Shown in pieces: positions 7,821 through 15,314 of a stretch of DNA of 29,905 nt. Both the position numbers and the translations under genes were made by a program. The notes under the pieces were generated by a model. That model was not told the DNA's origin, did not search any database, and saw only the letters and a list, made by a program, of their open reading frames with translations. How positions within the stretch are numbered: the stretch's first letter is position 1; every line of letters starts with the position of its first letter. The stretch spans positions 1 to 29,905 of the forward strand of contig JAJYJR010000009.1 of NCBI GenBank assembly GCA_021789355.1. The letters are read 5' to 3'. This DNA comes from Chloroflexota bacterium. GTDB taxonomy: Bacteria > Chloroflexota > Limnocylindria > Limnocylindrales > CSP1-4.

Positions 7821-8690
7821 ATGGCGGTCGCGCGGCAGGCGGCTCGGTCGGCGCGTTCGATGTTCACCCCGCTGCGGGTTCGTGCAGTCCTCGACGGACT
7901 CACCGTTGGCTTCCTCGGGCTCGTGGCATGGTTCTGCATCCGCGCCATTGCGGACCCGTCCAGTTTCATCGATGCCAATGCCTACTACCGAGCCGCGCTC
8001 GACGACCCGTACCGTGTCTCGGCGCTCGGTGCGCTCGGGGCATACCTGTACTCGCCCGCTTTCCTGCAAGTCATCGCCCCGCTGAAGGTGCTGCCGGCCG
8101 GGCTGTTCGCTGCCCTCGTCGTCTGCGGTGAAGCCACCGCCCTGCTTGTGCTGGCGGGCCGATGGACCGGCGTGGTCGCAGTCGCAGGATTGGCGGTCGT
8201 GTATCCGGAACTTGACGTCGCAAACGTGAACTTCATGCTCGCGCTCGCGATCGTGGCTGGATTCCGATGGCCCGCCCTCTGGTCGAGCGTCCTGCTCACG
8301 AAGGTCACACCAGCAGTCGGACTGCTGTGGTTCGTGGCTCGTCGCGATTGGCGATCGCTCGCCGTGGCATTGGTCGCGACGGTGGTGGTCGGCGGGGTGT
8401 CGTTCGTGCTGGCGCCCGGGCTCTGGACGAGCTGGCTCCGCGTGTTGGCGGCAAACGGCGCGCGGCCGTCAACGCTCGTCCCGCGCCTGGCAGCGGCCGC
8501 AGCTCTGATCGCTTGGGCGGCGCCGCGAGGCAACCGCTGGGCAGTGCCGGTGGCAGCCACGCTGGGCATGCCGGACATGTACGGCCCAGCCGCTCTCGCG
8601 ATGCTCGCTGGCGTACTGCCTCTCCTGGCGCGACGAGGCAGTACCGGGCTCGGCGCCGACAAGATGCAACAGGTGGTGGCGGCCAACTGA
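7821..8690 (+). CDS. Compact GT87 (DUF2029)-like membrane glycosyltransferase, copy B
   Basis: The protein has 289 residues from ATG 7821, or 300 from the in-frame ATG at 7788. It shares with copy A the first-loop motif D-x-x-x-Y (DANAYY), GAYLYSPAF, SSVLLTKVTPAVGLLWFV, and VSFVLAPGLWTSWL. It is a polytopic membrane protein, probably transferring a sugar from a polyprenyl-phosphate donor outside the cytoplasm (family knowledge for GT87). The start at 7821 is preferred because AGGAGG at 7811-7816 sits just four bases upstream; the 7788 ATG has AAGGAG only three bases away but a TATAAG at leaderless distance. It follows the flavoprotein gene by 96 bases and ends convergent with the WbaZ-like GT4 gene. 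Confidence 0.82.
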   Translation: MAVARQAARSARSMFTPLRVRAVLDGLTVGFLGLVAWFCIRAIADPSSFIDANAYYRAALDDPYRVSALGALGAYLYSPAFLQVIAPLKVLPAGLFAALVVCGEATALLVLAGRWTGVVAVAGLAVVYPELDVANVNFMLALAIVAGFRWPALWSSVLLTKVTPAVGLLWFVARRDWRSLAVALVATVVVGGVSFVLAPGLWTSWLRVLAANGARPSTLVPRLAAAAALIAWAAPRGNRWAVPVAATLGMPDMYGPAALAMLAGVLPLLARRGSTGLGADKMQQVVAAN

Positions 8691-8727
8691 GATCGGCCTG
8701 CGGCGATCGCGCGGCTCGCGTTGGCGG

Positions 8728-9861
8728 TTAGGCTTCCTCCCCTCCGTCCACCCCCTGCTCCACCCCCAGCAGCTCCAGCAGTTCCAGGAACCTGCGCCGG
8801 AACTCGGCGCGTGAGAAGCGCTCGGCCTGGGCGCGGATGGCGGCAGGGTCGAACGTTAGGGTGTCGAGCCGCTCGATGGCCTGGGCGAGGGCGTCGGGGG
8901 CCTGCGCGTCGAAGAAGAGGCCGGTGACGCCGTCGACCACGGTCTCGGTGGCGCCGCCGCCACGGAACGCGACCACCGGCTTGCCGGCGGCCATCGCCTC
9001 GACCGGCGCGATCCCGAAGTCCTCGACGCCGGGCACCAGGCACGCGTGGCAGCGGCGCAGCAGGTCGACCGCCTCGGCGCGCGGGACGAACCCCCGGAAC
9101 TCGACCGTCGGCCCGGCCAGGCGACGCAGGCCGGCCCGCTCCGGCCCGTCGCCCACCACCACGAGGCGACGTCCCAGTCGCGTGCATGCCGCCACGGCGA
9201 GGTCGATGCGCCGGTAGCGCAGCAGGCGCGCCAGCACGAGCAGGTAGCCATCGTCGGCGTCGGAGGGCGCGATCTCGTCGACGTCCACCGGCGGGTGGAT
9301 GACCTCCGCGTCGCGACCCCAGAGCCGGCGGATCCGCTCGCGCACCGTCGCCGAGTTGGCCACCAGCACGTCGGGCCGCCGGGCGGTCTCGCGGTCCCAC
9401 CGCTGGAGCGCCGGGCGGATGGTGCGGGCGGCCAGGCGCGACGGCGCCGGGAGGCTCGACCCGCGCAGGTAGGCGTCCAGGTCCCACGCGTAGCGCATGG
9501 GCGTGTGGACGTACGCGACGTGCACGTCCCGCGGGCCGGTCCGCACCGCCTTCGCGAAGGCGACCGAGCTGCTGACCACCAGCCCCGCGCCCCGCAGGTC
9601 GAGCGTCGAGAACCAGAGCGGATAGAGCGGCAGGAACGCGCGGAAGTGCCGCGTCGGGCCCATGAGCCGCTGGACCGGCCACGGGCTCACGCGCGACGGG
9701 TCGATCCGGTCACCGAACCGCCGCGCGTCGAAGAAGCTCGTGTGAATCATCGCGTCGGGCAGGAGGCCTGCCAGTTCGATGGCGACGCGCTCCCCGCCGC
9801 CCTCGGCCACGAAGAAGTCGTGGACCAGGGCACCTCGCCGAGCGACCGGAGCATCGTGCAT
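8728..9861 (-). CDS. GT4 glycosyltransferase, WbaZ-like (mannosyltransferase type)
   Basis: The 377-residue protein has a GT-B fold. The N-terminal domain begins with HDFFVAEGGGERV and carries YVHTPMRYAWD (about residues 117-127), a hallmark of WbaZ-like GT4 enzymes. The C-terminal domain has VVGDGPE and a complete E-x7-E motif (E280, E288, within EDFGIAPVEAMAAGKPVV) that binds the nucleotide sugar. WbaZ-type enzymes are mannosyltransferases of O-antigen assembly using GDP-mannose; the sugar here is an inference. It is a cytosolic enzyme acting on undecaprenyl-diphosphate-linked glycans. The gene diverges from the methyltransferase gene with only 40 bases between starts. TATCGT on its strand (9877-9872) lies 10 bases before the ATG, compatible with a leaderless or nearly leaderless transcript. 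Confidence 0.9.
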   Translation of the reverse strand: MHDAPVARRGALVHDFFVAEGGGERVAIELAGLLPDAMIHTSFFDARRFGDRIDPSRVSPWPVQRLMGPTRHFRAFLPLYPLWFSTLDLRGAGLVVSSSVAFAKAVRTGPRDVHVAYVHTPMRYAWDLDAYLRGSSLPAPSRLAARTIRPALQRWDRETARRPDVLVANSATVRERIRRLWGRDAEVIHPPVDVDEIAPSDADDGYLLVLARLLRYRRIDLAVAACTRLGRRLVVVGDGPERAGLRRLAGPTVEFRGFVPRAEAVDLLRRCHACLVPGVEDFGIAPVEAMAAGKPVVAFRGGGATETVVDGVTGLFFDAQAPDALAQAIERLDTLTFDPAAIRAQAERFSRAEFRRRFLELLELLGVEQGVDGGEEA

Positions 9862-9901
9862 GATGCCCCGTACGATACGGTTCCGCGTTGGGGTGCGAGC
9901 G
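9862..9901. promoter_or_regulatory. 40-bp bidirectional promoter region with a perfect inverted repeat
   Basis: The two divergent starts (9861 minus, 9902 plus) are 40 bases apart, so both promoters must overlap here or reach into coding sequence. At 9868-9880 is CCGTA-CGA-TACGG, a perfect 5-bp inverted repeat. It contains a -10-like hexamer in each direction: TACGAT at 9871-9876 for the plus gene and TATCGT at 9877-9872 for the minus gene. It could be a regulator site or simply the shared -10 elements. Confidence 0.4.
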
Positions 9902-10606
9902 ATGGTCGATCGGCGGCTGAACTACGGGCGCGAGATCATGGCCCGCATGGTCACCGGCCTGGACGTGGGCCTCGCGCTGGATCTCGGTCCCGGGATGGGC
10001 GAAGACATGCTCACCGTGCGCGCCGCACATCCTGCGGCTCGCGTCGTCGGACTGGAAGCCCACGCGCCATATCGAGATCGGCTGCGCACGCTGGACCTCG
10101 AGGCGATCGCCTGCGACATCGAGCGCGACGCCTTCCCCTTCGACGATGCATCGGTGGACCTGATCGTGGCGAACCAGGTCCTCGAGCATGTGAAAGAGGT
10201 CTTCTGGATCCTGCACGAGTGCACGAGGGTCCTGCGAGTGGGCGGCAGCCTGGTGGTCGGCGTCCCGAACCTCGCCTCATTGCACAATCGGCTCCTGCTC
10301 GCGATCGGGCGGCAGCCGACATCGCTCGCCAACTGGTCGGCGCACGTGCGCGGGTACACACGGGCGGACCTGGTGACCACCCTGGAGAAGCCGTTCCCGG
10401 GTGGTTTCCGCCTACTGGACACAGCTGGCGCGAACTTCTACCCGCTGCCTGGTCCGCTCGCCCGCCGGGCAGCGCAGTCGTGGCCGGGCGGCGCCTGGGC
10501 GTTCTTCGGACGCTTCGAGAAGACGCGTGCGTACGACGGCTCGTACCTGCGGTGGCCGATCGCCCAGCAGCTCGAGACGAACTTCTACCTAGGGCCCGGG
10601 AAGTGA
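9902..10606 (+). CDS. Class I SAM-dependent methyltransferase
   Basis: The 234-residue cytosolic protein has a seven-strand methyltransferase core. Motif I is LDLGPGMGED (about residues 27-36), the acidic end of strand 2 is GLEAHAP, and NQVLEHV (about 91-97) matches the motif common to Methyltransf_11/23-type enzymes. LRVGGSLVVGVPN follows. By context it may methylate a sugar or the end of the glycan; O-methyl capping stops chain growth in some O-antigens (inference). ATG 9902 begins just before the domain; the open frame extends upstream into the opposing gene and is not credible there. No clear ribosome binding site is present. Confidence 0.85.
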   Translation: MVDRRLNYGREIMARMVTGLDVGLALDLGPGMGEDMLTVRAAHPAARVVGLEAHAPYRDRLRTLDLEAIACDIERDAFPFDDASVDLIVANQVLEHVKEVFWILHECTRVLRVGGSLVVGVPNLASLHNRLLLAIGRQPTSLANWSAHVRGYTRADLVTTLEKPFPGGFRLLDTAGANFYPLPGPLARRAAQSWPGGAWAFFGRFEKTRAYDGSYLRWPIAQQLETNFYLGPGK

Positions 10607-10697
10607 CCGGCATGCGGGCAACTCACTCGCTGAGCGTGAGGCGATCCCGCCGATCGGTGGTCCAGAACACTGCGAGATCGCCCAGCACCGTGTCCCC
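10607..10697 (+). other. Intergenic stretch with weak hairpin and CCGATCGG palindrome
   Basis: CTCAC (10622-10626) and GTGAG (10636-10640) could form a weak 5-bp stem after the methyltransferase stop. The 8-bp palindrome CCGATCGG is at 10650-10657, 40 bases before the next start; the same palindrome occurs twice upstream of 22632. No standard promoter is recognisable. Confidence 0.25.
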
Positions 10698-11798
10698 ATG
10701 ACAGACACAGCGATGCGTATCACACTCATTTCGGGGTCCCTGCCGGAGATGCCCTGTGGGGTGGGCGACTACACCGCACGCCTGGCAAGTGCACTCGCCA
10801 CCGAGGGCGCTTCAGTCCGGATCGTGACCACTCGCGACGATCGGGTCGCCTCACTTCCAGCCGTGTCCGTGGATCTCGCCACGCGGAACTGGGGGACCCT
10901 GCAGGTGCCGATGCTGCTGCGGGCGGCGCGTCGCGGACCATCTGATGTCGTCCACATGCAATACCCGACGGTCGGGTACCGCCACGGGCTCGCCCCTGCC
11001 CTGCTGCTCTCCGCCCTGAGGCTTCTCTCGCCGGGCATGCCTCTTGTGCTCACCTTGCACGAATACGTCCACCTTGCCCCCCTGCATCGTGCGTTCGTCG
11101 CCGGAATGGCGTTGTGGGCCCACGCGGCCATCACACCAGATCGGGCACAGCTGCAAGGCCTGCGTCGCGCACCACGATCGGTGATCGAGGAGATCCCACT
11201 CGCCTCGAACATCCGGCCGATCGCCTCAACTGGCGCGAGGAAGCAGTCATCCGAACTCGTCGTTGGATCGTGGGGAATGCTGCGGCCCGACAAGGGACTA
11301 GACGTGCTCATCGATGCCTTCGCGGAAGTAGCACGGGTCAGATCCGCACGACTGATAATCGCCGGGGACCCTGGACCGGACAGTGCCTACGCCGACCACC
11401 TGCGAACACTGGCGTCCGCATCGGCCGTTGGTGATCGCATCACCTTCACAGGCCGCCTTGGCGAAGCGGAACTCTCAGAAGCTCTCTCCGAGTTCGATGT
11501 CTGCGTGCTTCCATATGTGGCAGGTCTTGAAGCGAACCGAGGTACCTACGCAGCTGCCGTTGCCCACGGCTTGTCAATCGTGGCGACCACCACGGGAGAT
11601 CCGGGGTACGACGCACGGACCAATACGACACTCGTGCACGTCGAAGATCGAACCGGCCTCGTGAACGGGATCTTCGACGCAGCTGCACGTCCTAGGCTCC
11701 CGTTAGTTGATGTCGACCTAGAGTGGCGTTTAATCGCGCAACGTCACCTGGAGATCTACAGGGATCTACTCACCACCAGGAACCGTGGCCGGACCTGA
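10698..11798 (+). CDS. GT4 glycosyltransferase with degenerate E-x7-E motif
   Basis: The 366-residue GT-B protein begins ITLISGSLPEMPCGVGDYT, typical of the nucleotide-sugar enzyme's acceptor domain, then VVHMQYPTVGY and LTLHEY. The C-terminal domain has VVGSWGMLRPDKGLDVL and LIIAGDPG. In the donor-site motif the first glutamate is present (E278) but the second position is alanine (A286, within LEANRGTYAAAVAHG); this resembles the GT4 subgroup with an RGT/RGS-x-AAA-x-HGL element, which can still be active. Start options are ATG 10698 and ATG 10713 (MRITLIS); neither has a clear ribosome binding site. Codons here are less GC-biased than in the neighbours. The gene ends one base from the oppositely oriented GT2 gene, leaving no room for a terminator. 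Confidence 0.87.
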   Translation: MTDTAMRITLISGSLPEMPCGVGDYTARLASALATEGASVRIVTTRDDRVASLPAVSVDLATRNWGTLQVPMLLRAARRGPSDVVHMQYPTVGYRHGLAPALLLSALRLLSPGMPLVLTLHEYVHLAPLHRAFVAGMALWAHAAITPDRAQLQGLRRAPRSVIEEIPLASNIRPIASTGARKQSSELVVGSWGMLRPDKGLDVLIDAFAEVARVRSARLIIAGDPGPDSAYADHLRTLASASAVGDRITFTGRLGEAELSEALSEFDVCVLPYVAGLEANRGTYAAAVAHGLSIVATTTGDPGYDARTNTTLVHVEDRTGLVNGIFDAAARPRLPLVDVDLEWRLIAQRHLEIYRDLLTTRNRGRT

Positions 11799-11799
11799 G

Positions 11800-12819
11800 C
11801 TACGAGTCGGATGGGATCGGCGGCCCATCGGGCCGCAGTCGCCACCGTCGCCTCCGCACGGAATCCGCGAGGTTCCACCAGAAGGCCGACGCGACCGTCC
11901 CTGGCACCCTCAACAGATCGCGGGGGCGCCCTAGGCACCGTACGAGGATCCCGGGCGATTTGTAGAACGCCGCCCAAGCCAAGGACGTCGCGTTCTGCCG
12001 CGCCGTCCCGTGCCGCCGCATAAACAGAATGCCATTTCGAAGCATGAGACGACGCACTGTCATCGAGGCGTTCCGGGTGCCGCGTGTGTGGGTGATCGAC
12101 GTGCGCGGCTGAACCACCACGCGGAACCCGAATGTGCGGGCCCGAATCGCCCAGTCGAGTTCCTCCCAGTACATGAAGTACTCCGGAGCCAAGCCGCCGA
12201 CTCTCCTGGCTGCCGCAATCGACACCAGCAGGCACGGGCCGTCGAGCCACTCGACGTCGTACGGGGCAGATGCAACCGGGTGCGTCCAGAACCGGCCGCG
12301 ACCGCGAACCCAGTCCATCCACCCACCGGCAGAGAAAATGGTGCCATCCGGGTCACGGACGATGGGCCCGACGACTGCCACGTCTGCTTCTGCCGGCGCG
12401 ATTAGGGTCTCGATGAGCGTCGGGTCATCCAGAACCACGTCGTTGTTCAACAGCAGCACATGCGTTGCACCGATGCGTGCTGCCCAACTGAGGCCCGCGT
12501 TGTAGCCGCCCGGCACCCCGTCGTTCACCGCCCTCGTCAGCGACGTCACGGGAGTCCCGAACTCCGCGGCAAGGCGGTCTCCCTCACCCGTCCCGGACGC
12601 GTTGTCGACGATCAGGGTCGGAAGCGGCCAAGACGAGAGACGCGTGAGCCCTCGTAGGCACGCTCGCGTTGCCTCCTCGCCTCGCCAGGTCAGGACCACG
12701 ACCGCGACCGACGGCTGAGGAACCGGTGCTCCGGGGCCGGCTCCCTCCGCCGAGGTTGCAGGTGCCAATGGGATGGCGGTGCCGCTGTTGGCTGCTCCGG
12801 GATCGTCAGCTCTCGGCAT
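11800..12819 (-). CDS. GT2 glycosyltransferase, rhamnosyltransferase (RfbF/WbbL)-like
   Basis: The 339-residue GT-A enzyme begins its domain near residue 38 (VAVVVLTWRGEEAT). LIVDNASGTGEGD, NDGVPGGYNAGL, and LLLNNDVVLDD (about 122-132) form the nucleotide-sugar and metal site. FMYWEELDWAIRAR (about 215-228) carries the putative catalytic base pair, and the later histidine in SITHTRG is typical of dTDP-rhamnose-type GT2 enzymes. The donor is thus probably dTDP-L-rhamnose or a relative (inference). The 37-residue N-terminal extension is low in complexity (Pro/Ala/Gly), so translation may start later. The ATG overlaps the end of the Wzx-like gene by 14 bases, indicating cotranscription. Confidence 0.88.
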   Translation of the reverse strand: MPRADDPGAANSGTAIPLAPATSAEGAGPGAPVPQPSVAVVVLTWRGEEATRACLRGLTRLSSWPLPTLIVDNASGTGEGDRLAAEFGTPVTSLTRAVNDGVPGGYNAGLSWAARIGATHVLLLNNDVVLDDPTLIETLIAPAEADVAVVGPIVRDPDGTIFSAGGWMDWVRGRGRFWTHPVASAPYDVEWLDGPCLLVSIAAARRVGGLAPEYFMYWEELDWAIRARTFGFRVVVQPRTSITHTRGTRNASMTVRRLMLRNGILFMRRHGTARQNATSLAWAAFYKSPGILVRCLGRPRDLLRVPGTVASAFWWNLADSVRRRRWRLRPDGPPIPSDS

Positions 12820-14278
12820 GCAGCAACCGCCAGACCTGTCGCACCTCTCCCGGAAATGCGGACACCATGATCACGAGGTAGCAGGCAACGGCGAGCGCCG
12901 CCTCCACCGCAAGAAGAACCACACCGGAAGCTTGTGTCGTTGCCTGTATGAAGAGCAGGCCAACCCCTGCTACCCCCGCCGCTACCCACGCCGGAGCAAT
13001 CGACCTCAGCAGACGAACCGGTATCTGCCGTCGCACAAAGAAAATGATGGGCACGTTCGTCAGCTGTACCACCGCGTTCGCCACGGGGAACCCAATTGCG
13101 CCGAGGGTCAATACCAAGGGTGCCCCGAGCGCCCAAGTTCCAACCATCCAGATGACCGTGAACATGAACGTCAACCCGGACCGGCCCTTTCCGTTGAGTG
13201 CGCCCAGCATGGGGGAGACTGTCGGGACGAGCAGGTTGGCCGCCCAGAGCAGGTAGAAGTAGGGCAGGGCGGGAAGCCAACGCTCGCCGAACACGGCGAG
13301 CGTGATCGGGCGGGCGAGCACAAGCGTCACGATGGCCAGGGGTGCCACGATGGCGTTCGTCAACTGGATCGACCGCTCCAGTGCGGATCGCAGGGCGTCG
13401 GGTTGAGCCTGCAGCCGAGCGAACATCGGCAGGTAGAGGCGCGCAAGCGGCTGGAGCACGATCACCGCGTATGCCGCGACCATCTGCGCCCAGTTGATGT
13501 ATCCGACCGCGGCGGCTCCGAGCAACAGACCGATCAGCACCGGCGTGATGCTGTCCTTGATCAGCGACACCACGCTGCTGCCCTGGTACGGCAACCCGAA
13601 ACTCAGGTGGTGACGGATTCGCGGAACGTCGAGAGCCCACCCGATGCGCCACGGACTCACCAGGTTCGCGAGCAGGGCTCCGATCGATTCTGCCGCTAGC
13701 GCAGCGTACGCGTAGCTCCAGGCTCCGAACCCGCTGTACGCCAGCGCCACCGCGACGACGTTGAACACGACGGCCTGGGTCGTCTCGATCGTCGCCAATC
13801 GGTCAAATCGGAGCGATCGCTCCAGTCGGACGATGGGCATGGTCTGCAGCGACGCCACGACCAAGGAGAGCGCGGCGATGCGGAACAGCCACGCGTCATC
13901 CGGCGGCATCCGGTACGCGTCAGCCAGCCACGGGGCGGCGGCCCAGAGCAGCCCGACCACCGCCACCACGAGGATCTGCTGCGCGGTGAAGACGGCGCGG
14001 AAATCCGCCACGTCAGGCTCACTGGCCTGCCGGATCAGGCTGGCCCCCAGCCCGACGTCGCCGAACACGGCCAGGAAGCTGATGAGGAATGCCGTGATGG
14101 CATACAGGCCGAACTCGGCCGGCGTCAGGACCCGGGCCAGCAGCACGCCGCCCAGGATGTTGGCACCGAAGACGAGCACCTGGCGGGTCAAGAGCGCGAG
14201 CCCGCCCTGCGTTGCCCGTCGGGCGACTGTCATCGGAGCCAAGGGGTCGTCAGTCGCGCGGAGCTCCTCTAGGACCAC
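12806..14278 (-). CDS. Wzx-type oligosaccharide flippase (MOP superfamily)
   Basis: From GTG 14278 the protein has 490 residues and about 12-14 hydrophobic segments. The N-terminal block (TRQVLVFGANILGGVLLARV then LTPAEFGLYAITAF) is characteristic of polysaccharide biosynthesis protein / Wzx transporters, with FGDVGLGASLIRQ following. It should move undecaprenyl-diphosphate-linked repeat units across the cytoplasmic membrane. The GTG at 14276-14278 is preferred because GAGGGA (tccctc, plus strand 14284-14289) lies five bases upstream. A TTG at 14347 would add 23 Arg-rich residues, and an ATG at 14233 would remove 15. The gene overlaps the following GT2 gene and follows the WaaE-like GT2, so three minus-strand genes form a unit. 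Confidence 0.9.
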   Translation of the reverse strand: MVLEELRATDDPLAPMTVARRATQGGLALLTRQVLVFGANILGGVLLARVLTPAEFGLYAITAFLISFLAVFGDVGLGASLIRQASEPDVADFRAVFTAQQILVVAVVGLLWAAAPWLADAYRMPPDDAWLFRIAALSLVVASLQTMPIVRLERSLRFDRLATIETTQAVVFNVVAVALAYSGFGAWSYAYAALAAESIGALLANLVSPWRIGWALDVPRIRHHLSFGLPYQGSSVVSLIKDSITPVLIGLLLGAAAVGYINWAQMVAAYAVIVLQPLARLYLPMFARLQAQPDALRSALERSIQLTNAIVAPLAIVTLVLARPITLAVFGERWLPALPYFYLLWAANLLVPTVSPMLGALNGKGRSGLTFMFTVIWMVGTWALGAPLVLTLGAIGFPVANAVVQLTNVPIIFFVRRQIPVRLLRSIAPAWVAAGVAGVGLLFIQATTQASGVVLLAVEAALAVACYLVIMVSAFPGEVRQVWRLLHAES

Positions 14279-14347
14279 TCTGCTCCCTCGAGCACCCGCG
14301 CCGACCTGTGGGCGCGCCCGGACGCGGCGCGGCCGCAGCGCCGGCAA

Positions 14348-15202
14348 TCAGACGACGTCTTCCGAGCCACCATAGCCCGCCAGCCAGCGCTCGGCATCGC
14401 GTCGGTACGACTCCCGAACGGCAGCATCACCGCCGGTCACACGTGCCTCGTGCTGCTTCGCGGCGCTGACGAAGCGATAGCAGGCCATGAGCGCGGACAG
14501 ATAGAACCCTCTCCAGCCGTCGCGGTAACCCTGTGCGCGGATGTACCGGCGGCCGAACTCGAAGAACACTCTCCGGAGCGCAACCACCGGCGTCGCCCGT
14601 TCCCCGCGCTGAGTCGCCTGCTGGGCTTCGATCGTCGTGTATCGGTTCAGCCGATCTACGAAGTCCGCCAGATCGACGTAGTTGTGGTGGATCACCGACA
14701 GGCGCTCATCGGCCTCCAGTCGCACGATCCGCGCACCGGGTGTCGGCACCATGAAGGCGTGGATGTCCGGGCTGAATGTGACTGCCCTGGGGCGAAAGAA
14801 CCGGATGTGTCGATCCTGGTCCAGACCCCATCCCGTCGCGCGCAGCGGCCGACCGAGGAGATAGTTGGCCCGTGACGTCTCGACCGCATCGTACCGGCCT
14901 GAGCTGGCTATCTCCCGCAGCCGACGAGACAGCGGCTCTGGCACGAGTTCGTCCGCGTCCAGCATCATGATCCAGTCCCCGCGGCACTGGGCGACGCCGA
15001 AAGGGCGGGCAGGATCCGCAAAGCCGATGCGGTCATGCACGATGACACGCGCGCCGAACGACTCCGCGATCTCGACCGTGCGGTCGTCGCTGTGCATGTC
15101 CACCACGACGATCTCATCCACCCACGGCCTCAGCGACCGCAGGGCATACGGAAGGTCGTGCTCCTCGTTCAGGGTGTGGATGAGACCGGAGATCTCGGTC
15201 AC
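14348..15202 (-). CDS. GT2 glycosyltransferase, WaaE/KdtX-type (beta-1,4-glucosyltransferase-like)
   Basis: The 284-residue GT-A protein starts SGLIHTLNEEHDLPYALRSL and continues with EIVVVDMHSDDRTVEIA and MMLDADE (about residues 79-85), the DxD-containing metal site. This pattern and the length match the WaaE/LPS-core beta-glucosyltransferase-like subgroup of GT2. The sugar and acceptor cannot be read from sequence. It is cytosolic and probably monotopic. The start is GTG 15200-15202, immediately downstream of a strong imperfect hairpin (15203-15232) that buries the only AGGG element. The frame cannot start much later because the first strand begins at residue 4. Confidence 0.87.
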   Translation of the reverse strand: MTEISGLIHTLNEEHDLPYALRSLRPWVDEIVVVDMHSDDRTVEIAESFGARVIVHDRIGFADPARPFGVAQCRGDWIMMLDADELVPEPLSRRLREIASSGRYDAVETSRANYLLGRPLRATGWGLDQDRHIRFFRPRAVTFSPDIHAFMVPTPGARIVRLEADERLSVIHHNYVDLADFVDRLNRYTTIEAQQATQRGERATPVVALRRVFFEFGRRYIRAQGYRDGWRGFYLSALMACYRFVSAAKQHEARVTGGDAAVRESYRRDAERWLAGYGGSEDVV

Positions 15203-15232
15203 GGGTCGGCCCTATCGACGGGCAACCGACCC
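15203..15232 (-). promoter_or_regulatory. Hairpin abutting the start codon of the WaaE-like GT2 gene
   Basis: Outer arms GGGTCG (15203-15208) and CGACCC (15227-15232) and inner arms GCCC (15209-15212) and GGGC (15220-15223) make ten base pairs with a three-base bulge and a seven-base loop. The structure ends exactly at the GTG. It could limit translation initiation, or be the 3' stem of the upstream transcript ending at 15315. Confidence 0.35.
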
Positions 15233-15314
15233 CATCGGCACTGAGCGGCAGAGCTCACGACTGCATGCTCCTGGTAGGCGTCATCTGCTCGGTCCGCGCC
15301 CACGGTTGACTGCA

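Noticed and set aside
8703..8710. GCGATCGC palindrome between convergent genes
   Set aside because: Eight-base GC-rich palindromes are expected by chance here; there is no loop or T run to make it a terminator.
7985..9682. Long minus-strand open frame of 565 codons
   Set aside because: It overlaps the GT4 gene in another frame and copy B on the opposite strand; composition is low-complexity Arg/Ala/Gly.
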